Shown piece after piece: positions 43,732 to 51,828 of a stretch of DNA of 64,000 bases. Position numbers and translations under genes: made by a program. Position 1 is the stretch's first letter. The number at the start of each line of letters is the position of its first letter. The notes under the pieces were generated by a model that was given only the letters and a program-made list of their open reading frames with translations, had not been told where the DNA came from and ran no database searches. Source of the DNA: Belliella kenyensis (lineage in GTDB: Bacteria > Bacteroidota > Bacteroidia > Cytophagales > Cyclobacteriaceae); the NCBI RefSeq assembly GCF_022549675.1, contig NZ_JAKZGR010000003.1, forward strand, positions 186,001-250,000. Direction: 5' to 3'.

Positions 43732-44544
43732 ATGAAACTGAAAGACAAAGTAGTGATCATAACAGGAGCAACCTCCGGAATAGGGGAAGCATGCGCAGTG
43801 GTGTATGGCAGAGCAGGAGCTAAGATAGTGATCACAGGTAGAAGTCAGGTAAAATTGGATAATTCACTTGCTAAACTTCAAAAATTGGGGATTGAAGTTT
43901 TTGGAATTCTTGCAGATGCAGCTTGTGAAGAAGACAACCAAAGGATGGCAGAAGAAGTAATTGCCAAATTTGGAGGAGTAGATATACTGATCAATAATGC
44001 AGGAATCTCTATGAGGGCATTGTTTGAAGATTTGGACTTGAAAGTGTTCAAGCAAGTTATGGATATCAACTTTTGGGGTACTGTATATGCGACTAAATAT
44101 TGCCTAGAATCTATTAAATCTCGTCAGGGTAGTATCATTGGTATTTCTTCTATCAATGGATATAGGGGTACACCGGCAAGGACTGCTTACACAGCCAGTA
44201 AATATGCTATGAATGGATTTTTGGAGTCTTTGAGAACCGAGTTATTCAAAAAAAATGTCCATGTATTGGTAGCTTGCCCAGGATTCACTTCTTCTAATAT
44301 TCGCAATAATGCCTTGCAAGCAGATGGATCCACACAAGGAGAATCTCCACGTGATGAAAATAAAATGATGACAGCAGAGGAAGTTGCTGAGCGACTACTT
44401 CAAGCTACTTTAAAAAGAAAAAGAGACCTAGTGTTGACAAGGCAAGGCAAATTGGCTGTGTTTTTGAATAAATGGATTCCAGGCGTCATGGACAAAGTGG
44501 TATACAATGTCATGGCCAAAGAAAAAGATTCTCCATTTAAATAA
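43732..44544 (+). CDS. SDR family oxidoreductase
   Basis: A 270-residue short-chain dehydrogenase/reductase. The NAD(P)-binding TGATSGIG is at residues 11-18, NNAG follows near 88, the catalytic Ser is in GISSINGY, and Tyr153 and Lys157 are in YTASK. The start ATG 43732 fits the family; the frame upstream is antisense to the Pr6Pr gene. Substrate unknown. The large helicase gene starts 5 bp downstream, so the two share a transcript. Confidence 0.93.
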   Translation: MKLKDKVVIITGATSGIGEACAVVYGRAGAKIVITGRSQVKLDNSLAKLQKLGIEVFGILADAACEEDNQRMAEEVIAKFGGVDILINNAGISMRALFEDLDLKVFKQVMDINFWGTVYATKYCLESIKSRQGSIIGISSINGYRGTPARTAYTASKYAMNGFLESLRTELFKKNVHVLVACPGFTSSNIRNNALQADGSTQGESPRDENKMMTAEEVAERLLQATLKRKRDLVLTRQGKLAVFLNKWIPGVMDKVVYNVMAKEKDSPFK

Positions 44545-44549
44545 GCCTC

Positions 44550-47500
44550 ATGCTCAAAGAGACTTTTCAGATTTACCTCAATAGACTGACTGATATAAGC
44601 AGTAGGAACAGGTCATTGTACCTGCCCAAATTGTATGCGAGTCAGTTGTTGGATGTGAAAAGTTTAGATTTTTTGAACCATCATCCAGCGCATGATTATA
44701 TCAAGTTCCTTCTCAATAAAGAGGAGGAATTTACATTACACTCTCTTGTAGACCCTAGAGATCAGGATGTCAACATCTCAGCTAAAAAGATACGTGCTAT
44801 TCTACAGCAAGTGAATAGCAATGAGGAAGAGACAGGAGAAAAGAGTTTGTATTTGGGCTATCCATTTGTGGAGGGGAAAATGCTCAATGGCCAATTGATA
44901 AGATGCCCTTTGGTACTTTTTCCTATATCTGTGATTCAAGATCAAGGTAATTGGGTGATAAGAAAAGACAAGCAAGAGCTTCCCTTTTTCAATAAAGCGT
45001 TTTGTCTAGCCTATGAAAGTATTTATGGTTCTTCTTTGATCAAGAATAAAGAATTGTCACTTTTAGATATACCTGAAGATCCTAGAGATTTTTTGACGAT
45101 GCTATATGAACTCATCAAGGTTAACTTTTCTATCAATTTTAATAGCAAGCTCTACGAAAACGTCCTTGAGAAATTTCCCGAATCTTCCAGAGAATTAGAT
45201 TTGGAGGATTTCAAAATTGGGGAGCTTAAGCTGAAACCTTATGCTGTTCTAGGCCAGTTTTCTCAAAAAGCAAGCTTTCTTATGGAAGATTACCATAGTT
45301 TGCTAAAATCGACCTCTGCTGAATCTTTAGAAGATTTATTCTCCGATCAGTTTGCAATCTCAGAGGAACTTCAAGAGCCAAAAGAAGATCAACTGTACCA
45401 CGTTTTTCCTCTAGATGCAAGTCAAGAGGCTGTAGTGAGAGCCGTGAGAACAGGACATTCCTGTGTGGTACAAGGCCCTCCTGGTACTGGTAAGTCACAG
45501 TTGATTAGTAATTTAGTGGTGGATTATATCTCAAGGGGAAAGAAAGTGTTAGTGGTTTCCCAAAAGCGTGCAGCACTAGATGTTGTATTCAAGAGGCTTA
45601 AAGAGAAAGGTTTTGGAGAGTTTTTAGCATTGGTTCATGATTTTCGATCTGATCGCATGGCTTTGTATAAAAAAATCAAATCCCAGATTGAATCAGTAGA
45701 ACAATATAAAGTTCTCAATAGAAGTGTAAATGCAATGCATTTGGAGAGAGAGTTTTCAATTCTTTCTCGTGCTATAGCTGGTCATTTGGAGTATTTGGAG
45801 GAGTTCAAAAAGGCCCTTTACAATACTGAGGAGTGTGGTGTCCCCATCAAGAAGCTTTACATGACAGCGGGACAAAATCATTCTGAATTTGATTTGACTC
45901 AATATTACAAAAACTTTCATTGGGATACGATTGGACCTTTTTTGATTGATTTCAAAGCTTTTTCAGTTTATGCAAAAAAATATCAGCAATCGAACTCATT
46001 TTGGCTTCATCGAGTAGATTTTAGTTCTTTTGGACCATTAGCTATTCAAAGAATTGAAGAATCGATCTCAGAAATTACTCAATTCCGTAGGAAATTCGAG
46101 TCCACTGTTGAGCAATTTGACATGTTGGATTCGTCAAATTTGTTTTCGTTTTATGAACAGAAAGATAAGCTTCATTCTGTTTTTCAACTTTTGAAAAGTG
46201 CAGAGGTTCAGGAAGTATTTGATAAGCTATTGCAAGTACCCACAGATCAGATCGATTTACTTTGGTTGGGAAATAAATTGGAGGCAGTGAAGACTCTCTT
46301 GTCACAAGAGGGGGTTTCTTGGAAGGTGCATGATGAAGAAGTTCAAGAAGTTTTGCAATTGGCACTACTTTATGATGAAGCACAGACTTCTTGGTGGGGA
46401 AAAATAAAAGCAAGATTTGCTGGAGAGAAATTCAATAAAGTAAAGTCTCTCCTCAAAGAAGAAGGACTTGTTGATTCAAGGCATGATTTAGGTGTTTTGA
46501 TTAAAAAACTTGAAAACAGGTTAAACTTGAATCACCAATACACTTTGCTGGATAGGAAATCTTGGCTAGACTTGCCTGAAAAGCCATTTACTTTCGTGTC
46601 TTTTAACCACACCAGTGCATTACTTCTGGAAGCATTGAGGGTTAGAAAAATCATCGGGGAGTTTAGCGAGCTTAACAACCTGATCTCAGTACAAGGACTT
46701 AAGGGTAGTAAAGTTTTGGAGCTTATCTCCAAGTTATTAGAATTCATAGAGGAATTAAGTGAGAAGTTAGGTCAATGGGGTATTTACTTGAGCAAAATTC
46801 AGATTCAGCACTTGGTTTCTGATTTTTCTTACGAGATGCTTTCTCAGATTTTTGGAGAGGTAAGACATGTTTTTGATGAATTGGTAGACTTCGATGCACT
46901 AAGAAGTAAGATGGGTAAAGAAGAGCAACTGGTAATAGAAAAACTGCTGTTTAAGTTTCCAGAGTATGATTTTGATCAGCTAAGAGATGTATTTTTGTTA
47001 GCATTGAGTAATGCATGGATAGAACACATTGAAGCCAAATATCCAGTATTGAGAGATATAGGCGGTGTGAAATTCCGAGCTATTCTTGAAGAGTTGATTC
47101 AATCTGTAGAGGATAAATGGAAGCTGTCTCAGTACATTTCGGAAATAAGGCTTAGAGAGCAAGTTGTACATGGGCTGGCGTATAATAGGCTCAATAATTT
47201 GGTGACTTATAGGAAACTTCTTCATCAGGTTTCGAAAAAGAGAAATATTTGGGCCATAAAATCATTGGTAGAAAATTTTGAGGAGGAGCTATTTAAACTA
47301 CTACCATGTTGGATGGCTTCCCCAGAGACTGTTTCGGCTCTTTTTCCGCTGAAAGAAGAGTTCGATTTAGTGATTTTTGATGAAGCATCCCAGTGTCATG
47401 TTGAGCGTGGTATACCTGCTATGCTCAGAGGAAAGCAAGTGGTCATTGCAGGGGATTCACAACAACTTCAGCCTTATGATTTCTATCAAAGCAGATTGGA

Positions 47501-48494
47501 AACAACAGAAGAAGGAGAAGAAGTAGAGCAATTGTCTATACTTTCAATGGCTTCCGTTTATTTTAAGAAATTCTGGCTCAGAGGTCACTATAGAAGTGAA
47601 CAAAAATCCTTGATTCAATTTTCAAATCAACATTTCTATCAGAATAGGCTAAGCATGTTAGTGGATAGAGAGGTTTACAATAGACAGGAGCGAGCATTCA
47701 AATTGATACATGTAGATGGAAAGTGGGAAAATCAGCAAAATCAAATAGAAGCCGTTGAAGTCGTAGAGGAAGTAAAAAGAATTCTCGATAGTGATAGAGA
47801 CAAGACAATAGGTGTGATCACTTTCAATTATCCACAGATGGAATTGATCAATGAAATGTTAGGCAATGAGAATCTGCTGGGTACACCTTCGATAAGTGTC
47901 AAAAACATAGAAAACGTGCAAGGAGATGAATTTGATTGGGTGATATATTCATTGGGTTATGCCAAGAGTAAATCGGGCAGGTTGATTGCGAATTTTGGTT
48001 CTTTGTCCAAGCAGGGTGGAAGTAATCGTCTCAATGTCGCAATCACCAGAGCAAAGAAAAGAATCACTTTAATCACTAGTTTACGGTCATCTGATTTCAA
48101 AAAGAAGCAGCTTGAAAATCATGGAGTGAAGATGTTAAGGAATTATTTGTTGTATGTAGAAAATCTATTGAGAGGAGATCTTGTCCCTATGGATAAGGAA
48201 GTCCCTTTTGGTTTTGAGACAGAATGGTCGCTCAAACAAAAACTGGCACTCAGTAATGATTCCTTCAAGCTGAAAACTTTTGAAGATTCATCTTGGCTCG
48301 ATTTGGCCATATTCAAAGATGGTGAAGGATATATGGAGGCTATATTGACTGATGATGAGCGTCTATATGAAGCTGTAAGCTCCAAGGAAGCCTTTGTATA
48401 CCATCCTATGCAACTATCCGCAAAAAGATGGCCGTGGAGATATTACTTTAGTAGGCAGTTTTGGTCTCGGAAGGATCCTTTTGATACGCTTTAA
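44550..48494 (+). CDS. DUF4011-type superfamily 1 helicase
   Basis: A 1314-residue protein. The N-terminus (YLNRLTDISSRNRSLYL) has the DUF4011 start. The SF1 helicase core is split by a long insert: Walker A QGPPGTGKSQ at about 307-316, motif II DEASQ near 943 with GDSQQLQP after it, NVQGDEFDWVIYS near 1124 and VAITRAKKRI near 1162. The insert of about 600 residues is helical. The last ~100 residues (LDLAIFKDGEGY to the W-rich SRQFWSRKD end) recall the endonuclease tail of related helicases but lack clear catalytic residues. It shares a promoter with the SDR gene. Such proteins occur in defence and repair settings; none is shown here. Confidence 0.85.
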   Translation: MLKETFQIYLNRLTDISSRNRSLYLPKLYASQLLDVKSLDFLNHHPAHDYIKFLLNKEEEFTLHSLVDPRDQDVNISAKKIRAILQQVNSNEEETGEKSLYLGYPFVEGKMLNGQLIRCPLVLFPISVIQDQGNWVIRKDKQELPFFNKAFCLAYESIYGSSLIKNKELSLLDIPEDPRDFLTMLYELIKVNFSINFNSKLYENVLEKFPESSRELDLEDFKIGELKLKPYAVLGQFSQKASFLMEDYHSLLKSTSAESLEDLFSDQFAISEELQEPKEDQLYHVFPLDASQEAVVRAVRTGHSCVVQGPPGTGKSQLISNLVVDYISRGKKVLVVSQKRAALDVVFKRLKEKGFGEFLALVHDFRSDRMALYKKIKSQIESVEQYKVLNRSVNAMHLEREFSILSRAIAGHLEYLEEFKKALYNTEECGVPIKKLYMTAGQNHSEFDLTQYYKNFHWDTIGPFLIDFKAFSVYAKKYQQSNSFWLHRVDFSSFGPLAIQRIEESISEITQFRRKFESTVEQFDMLDSSNLFSFYEQKDKLHSVFQLLKSAEVQEVFDKLLQVPTDQIDLLWLGNKLEAVKTLLSQEGVSWKVHDEEVQEVLQLALLYDEAQTSWWGKIKARFAGEKFNKVKSLLKEEGLVDSRHDLGVLIKKLENRLNLNHQYTLLDRKSWLDLPEKPFTFVSFNHTSALLLEALRVRKIIGEFSELNNLISVQGLKGSKVLELISKLLEFIEELSEKLGQWGIYLSKIQIQHLVSDFSYEMLSQIFGEVRHVFDELVDFDALRSKMGKEEQLVIEKLLFKFPEYDFDQLRDVFLLALSNAWIEHIEAKYPVLRDIGGVKFRAILEELIQSVEDKWKLSQYISEIRLREQVVHGLAYNRLNNLVTYRKLLHQVSKKRNIWAIKSLVENFEEELFKLLPCWMASPETVSALFPLKEEFDLVIFDEASQCHVERGIPAMLRGKQVVIAGDSQQLQPYDFYQSRLETTEEGEEVEQLSILSMASVYFKKFWLRGHYRSEQKSLIQFSNQHFYQNRLSMLVDREVYNRQERAFKLIHVDGKWENQQNQIEAVEVVEEVKRILDSDRDKTIGVITFNYPQMELINEMLGNENLLGTPSISVKNIENVQGDEFDWVIYSLGYAKSKSGRLIANFGSLSKQGGSNRLNVAITRAKKRITLITSLRSSDFKKKQLENHGVKMLRNYLLYVENLLRGDLVPMDKEVPFGFETEWSLKQKLALSNDSFKLKTFEDSSWLDLAIFKDGEGYMEAILTDDERLYEAVSSKEAFVYHPMQLSAKRWPWRYYFSRQFWSRKDPFDTL

Positions 48495-48964
48495 TGAGCT
48501 GATGCTTCTAGCTTGTTTTGTCTAAATCCAATAGCCTCTATGCCCTCAAGCCTATCAATTCTCATGTATTGGATGAATTGTACCTTGCTATAATCACCCC
48601 TCATTTGGAAAGGTAAAGTATCAATTCTTGTATATGAACTTCCGTAACCTTTTCCGGTAGGCTTACCTGTCTTACTATCAAACAATCTAATATTTATCAG
48701 CTGTGTCTCTGAAAAGTTTTCAGAGCTATCTGTGAGGATATATTTTAAGTATAGATTTCTATACGGGTAGTCTGTGTTATACTTGATACTAATCATAGGA
48801 ACTGCACCTGAGCTAGTAGGAGGAGGGTAAAAGCTGACCGTGTCCGATACCAGCCAGCTTTTAGTTTCCATTCCTTGATATTCTTCAAATAATCTTCCCC
48901 CATCACAAGAAGCTAACCCTGTGATAAGCATGGTTAAGAAAAATAACAAAAGCTTATTGTTCAT
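48491..48964 (-). CDS. gldH: Gliding motility lipoprotein GldH
   Basis: A 157-residue lipoprotein with the signal MNNKLLLFFLTMLITGLASC (Cys20). GldH is a component needed for gliding and the type IX secretion system in Bacteroidota. Start ATG 48964 overlaps the end of ricT by 11 nt, and the same ricT-gldH order is common in this phylum. Its stop overlaps the stop of the convergent helicase gene by 4 nt. The upstream in-frame ATG at 49051 lies inside ricT and has no signal peptide. Confidence 0.9.
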   Translation of the reverse strand: MNNKLLLFFLTMLITGLASCDGGRLFEEYQGMETKSWLVSDTVSFYPPPTSSGAVPMISIKYNTDYPYRNLYLKYILTDSSENFSETQLINIRLFDSKTGKPTGKGYGSSYTRIDTLPFQMRGDYSKVQFIQYMRIDRLEGIEAIGFRQNKLEASAH

Positions 48965-50468
48965 TTTGATTTTTTGGCTTTTGATCATCTTGATTATTTG
49001 CTCCACCTTTCCTAGGAGGGAATTTTCTTTTTCCTCCGTTTCTATTTTCATTTGGCTTGTTTTGCCTGTTTGGATGAATATCTGCCTTCCCTTCAGAAGG
49101 TGCTTTTGATCTAGGATTTGTGTTTTTATCCTTTTGACCTGCAGTTTTATCGATTTGGGCAGGTTGATTGATTCCAGATTTTGGGTTAGGTTTTCTTCTA
49201 TTTTGTCGAGGGTTTTTTCCTCTGCCTTTATCGTTTTCTTGATCAGGCTTGTTGGAATCGTTTCTTGGATTTTGTCGTCCCCCTGATTTGTTACCTTGAG
49301 CAGGCTTTGTTTGTTGAGGTTGAGCTGTATTTACAGTTTCCTCGGAAATCTCTCTGCTTCTAGGTTTCTTTTTCTTCTTCTTTTTCTTTTGTGTTGCAAA
49401 TTTTTTGTCCAAAGCTTCAAGCTCCATAGTTGCTTTTGCAGCTTTATCCTCTGCATCGGCGGCATGGTCATTTTGAAGATCGAAAGGTTTTATATTTTTA
49501 GCATTCAAACCTTGGATTTCTTTGACACGATCGCAAGTGATAGAGTACCAGTTATTTTCATTGTTATAGCTGAACCACATCAATTTTCTGAATATATCTG
49601 TTTTTTGAAGTTTGGCAGCACCTACTTCGGTCAATAACGGTTTGTCGACTGTAGGGATGTCTTCAAGAGCAGACATATAAGTATCAAGTTCATAATTTAA
49701 GCAGCATTTTAGTCTACCACATTGACCTGAAAGTTTGGTTGGATTTAGGGATAGGTTTTGATATCTCGCCGCAGAGGTGCTTACACTTTTGAAATCATGA
49801 ATCCAGGTGGAGCAGCATAATTCTCTACCGCATACACCTATGCCACCAAGTCTACCAGCTTCTTGCCTTAGGCTTATTTGGCGCATTTCTACACGAATCT
49901 TGAACTCAGAAGCGAGTAGCTTAATCAATTCTCTGAAATCGACTCTATCTTCTGCAGAATAAAAGAAGGTAGCTTTACTATTGTCGGCTTGAAATTCTAC
50001 ATCCGACAGTTTCATGTTGAGTTGAAGCTCGTCGATGATTTGTTTTGACCTATAGATAGTGGGTACTTCTCTGTTTTTAGCCTCTTCCCATTTTTCTATA
50101 TCTTTTTGATTTGCGACACGATAGATTCTTAAGATGTCATCATCATCTTTGATTTTTCGTTTTTGCATTTGCAATCTTACCAGCTCTCCTTGCAAGGATA
50201 CCCAGCCGATATGATGTCCATTTGGTACATCCACGACTACAGGGTCACCAGTGGTCAATGCCAGATGGTCTACATTTCTATAGTATTCTTTTCGTCCACC
50301 TTTAAACTTTACCTCTACGATATCAAATTTATCTACTACTGGTATTCCCATATGAGAAAGCCAGTCGAAAGCATTCATTTTATTACAATCGCTCGTACCA
50401 CAGGTGCCATTGTTTTGGCATCCACCACTTCCTCCAGAAGTGGTCGAGCAGCTACTACATCCAGCCAT
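48954..50468 (-). CDS. ricT: RicT/YaaT family protein (PSP1 domain) with long basic tail
   Basis: A 504-residue protein. An N-terminal cysteine-rich stretch (GCSSCS, GGCQNNG, DCNKMN) leads to the PSP1 domain at about 50-240, with the conserved CGRELCCSTW and QCGRLKCCLNYE cysteine motifs that bind iron-sulfur in RicAFT complexes. Residues ~370-504 are a disordered tail rich in Lys, Arg, Asn, Gln and Pro. RicT partners control RNA processing in other bacteria. Start ATG 50468 is where the cysteine motif begins. It lies between purD and gldH in the minus-strand operon. Confidence 0.92.
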   Translation of the reverse strand: MAGCSSCSTTSGGSGGCQNNGTCGTSDCNKMNAFDWLSHMGIPVVDKFDIVEVKFKGGRKEYYRNVDHLALTTGDPVVVDVPNGHHIGWVSLQGELVRLQMQKRKIKDDDDILRIYRVANQKDIEKWEEAKNREVPTIYRSKQIIDELQLNMKLSDVEFQADNSKATFFYSAEDRVDFRELIKLLASEFKIRVEMRQISLRQEAGRLGGIGVCGRELCCSTWIHDFKSVSTSAARYQNLSLNPTKLSGQCGRLKCCLNYELDTYMSALEDIPTVDKPLLTEVGAAKLQKTDIFRKLMWFSYNNENNWYSITCDRVKEIQGLNAKNIKPFDLQNDHAADAEDKAAKATMELEALDKKFATQKKKKKKKKPRSREISEETVNTAQPQQTKPAQGNKSGGRQNPRNDSNKPDQENDKGRGKNPRQNRRKPNPKSGINQPAQIDKTAGQKDKNTNPRSKAPSEGKADIHPNRQNKPNENRNGGKRKFPPRKGGANNQDDQKPKNQNEQ

Positions 50469-50509
50469 ATTTATATATCTAGGGAGATAATCTCCTCTTT
50501 GTATTGGGT

Positions 50510-51811
50510 TTATTTTACTAATTTCAAAATATCCTGTCCAATGTCTTTTCTGAAATAATGTTGATTCCAAGAAATGGAAGAGACAGTTTGGTAGGCATTT
50601 GAAAGTGCATTTTCTATATTTTCACCAATGCCTGTTACCGCTATTACCCTACCGCCATTGGTGACAATATCTCCAGTTTTGTTGTGACAGGTTCCTGCAT
50701 GGAACACCAATGAAGTGTTAGTGGAATGCGAGATTCCTTTTAGACCAGTGATCAAGTCTCCTTTAGGGTAAGTTCCAGGATATCCACCAGCTACCATCAC
50801 CACCGTGGTAGTAGTAAATGCCTGTAGCTCGATTTCATAATTCTCCAATTGCATAGTGCCCATGGCATGAAGGAGATCTACAAAGTCACTCTTGATCCTT
50901 GGTAGCACTGCTTGTGTTTCCGGGTCTCCCATACGTACATTATACTCTATGACATAAGGATCTCCTCCTATGTTCATAAGACCGATGAAAAGGAATCCCG
51001 TATATCTAATATTTTCTTTTTCTAGGCCATTCACAGTTGGGATGACAACTCGCTCTTCAACTTTCTGCATGAATGCTTCATCCGCAAAAGGTACTGGACT
51101 TACTGCGCCCATACCACCTGTATTGAGACCGGTGTCTGCCTCTCCGATTCTTTTATAATCCTTGGCTTCAGGCAGGATTTTATAGCTTTTGCCGTCTGTG
51201 GCTACAAATACAGATAATTCTATTCCATCTAAGAATTGCTCAACGACTACTTTAGAAGAGGCTTCTCCAAACATACCATCTACCAACATTTCCTTTAAAG
51301 AGTCTTTTGCTTCTTGGTGACTTTGGCAGATCAATACACCCTTGCCAGCTGCTAGCCCGTCAGCCTTGAGAACCACAGGGATGGATTGTTTTTCTATAAA
51401 AGCAATACCATCTTCTAAGTTTTCTTTGGTGAATGTGGCAGAAGCAGCAGTAGGAATTCCATGTCTTTCCATGAACTGTTTGGAGAAGTCTTTGGAGCCC
51501 TCCATTCTTGCACCTTCTTGACTTGGTCCGATGATAGGGATATCTTTAGTGGATTCGTTTTTTTGAAAATGATCCACAATACCCCTTACTAGCGGTTCTT
51601 CTGGACCTACCACGACCATATTGATTTGATGGTCTATCACAAAATTAATGATAGCTTCAAAGTCATTGATGGATAGCGAAACATTTTCTGCAATTTCAGC
51701 TGTACCTGCATTTCCAGGTGCCACAAAAAGTTTGGTGCAATTTTGACTATTTACAATTTTCCAAGCAAAGGCATGTTCACGGCCTCCGCTACCTAGCAAT
51801 AATATATTCAT
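50510..51811 (-). CDS. purD: Phosphoribosylamine-glycine ligase PurD
   Basis: A 433-residue ATP-grasp enzyme joining glycine to phosphoribosylamine, the second step of purine synthesis. The start MNILLLGSGGREHAFAWKI is typical; HGIPTAASATF, LKADGLAAGKGV, NTGGMGAVSPVP and EYNVRMGDPETQ follow in order. It lies between recQ and ricT, 17 bp downstream of the former. Confidence 0.97.
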   Translation of the reverse strand: MNILLLGSGGREHAFAWKIVNSQNCTKLFVAPGNAGTAEIAENVSLSINDFEAIINFVIDHQINMVVVGPEEPLVRGIVDHFQKNESTKDIPIIGPSQEGARMEGSKDFSKQFMERHGIPTAASATFTKENLEDGIAFIEKQSIPVVLKADGLAAGKGVLICQSHQEAKDSLKEMLVDGMFGEASSKVVVEQFLDGIELSVFVATDGKSYKILPEAKDYKRIGEADTGLNTGGMGAVSPVPFADEAFMQKVEERVVIPTVNGLEKENIRYTGFLFIGLMNIGGDPYVIEYNVRMGDPETQAVLPRIKSDFVDLLHAMGTMQLENYEIELQAFTTTTVVMVAGGYPGTYPKGDLITGLKGISHSTNTSLVFHAGTCHNKTGDIVTNGGRVIAVTGIGENIENALSNAYQTVSSISWNQHYFRKDIGQDILKLVK

Positions 51812-51828
51812 TGTTTACTTGTCTTTTG

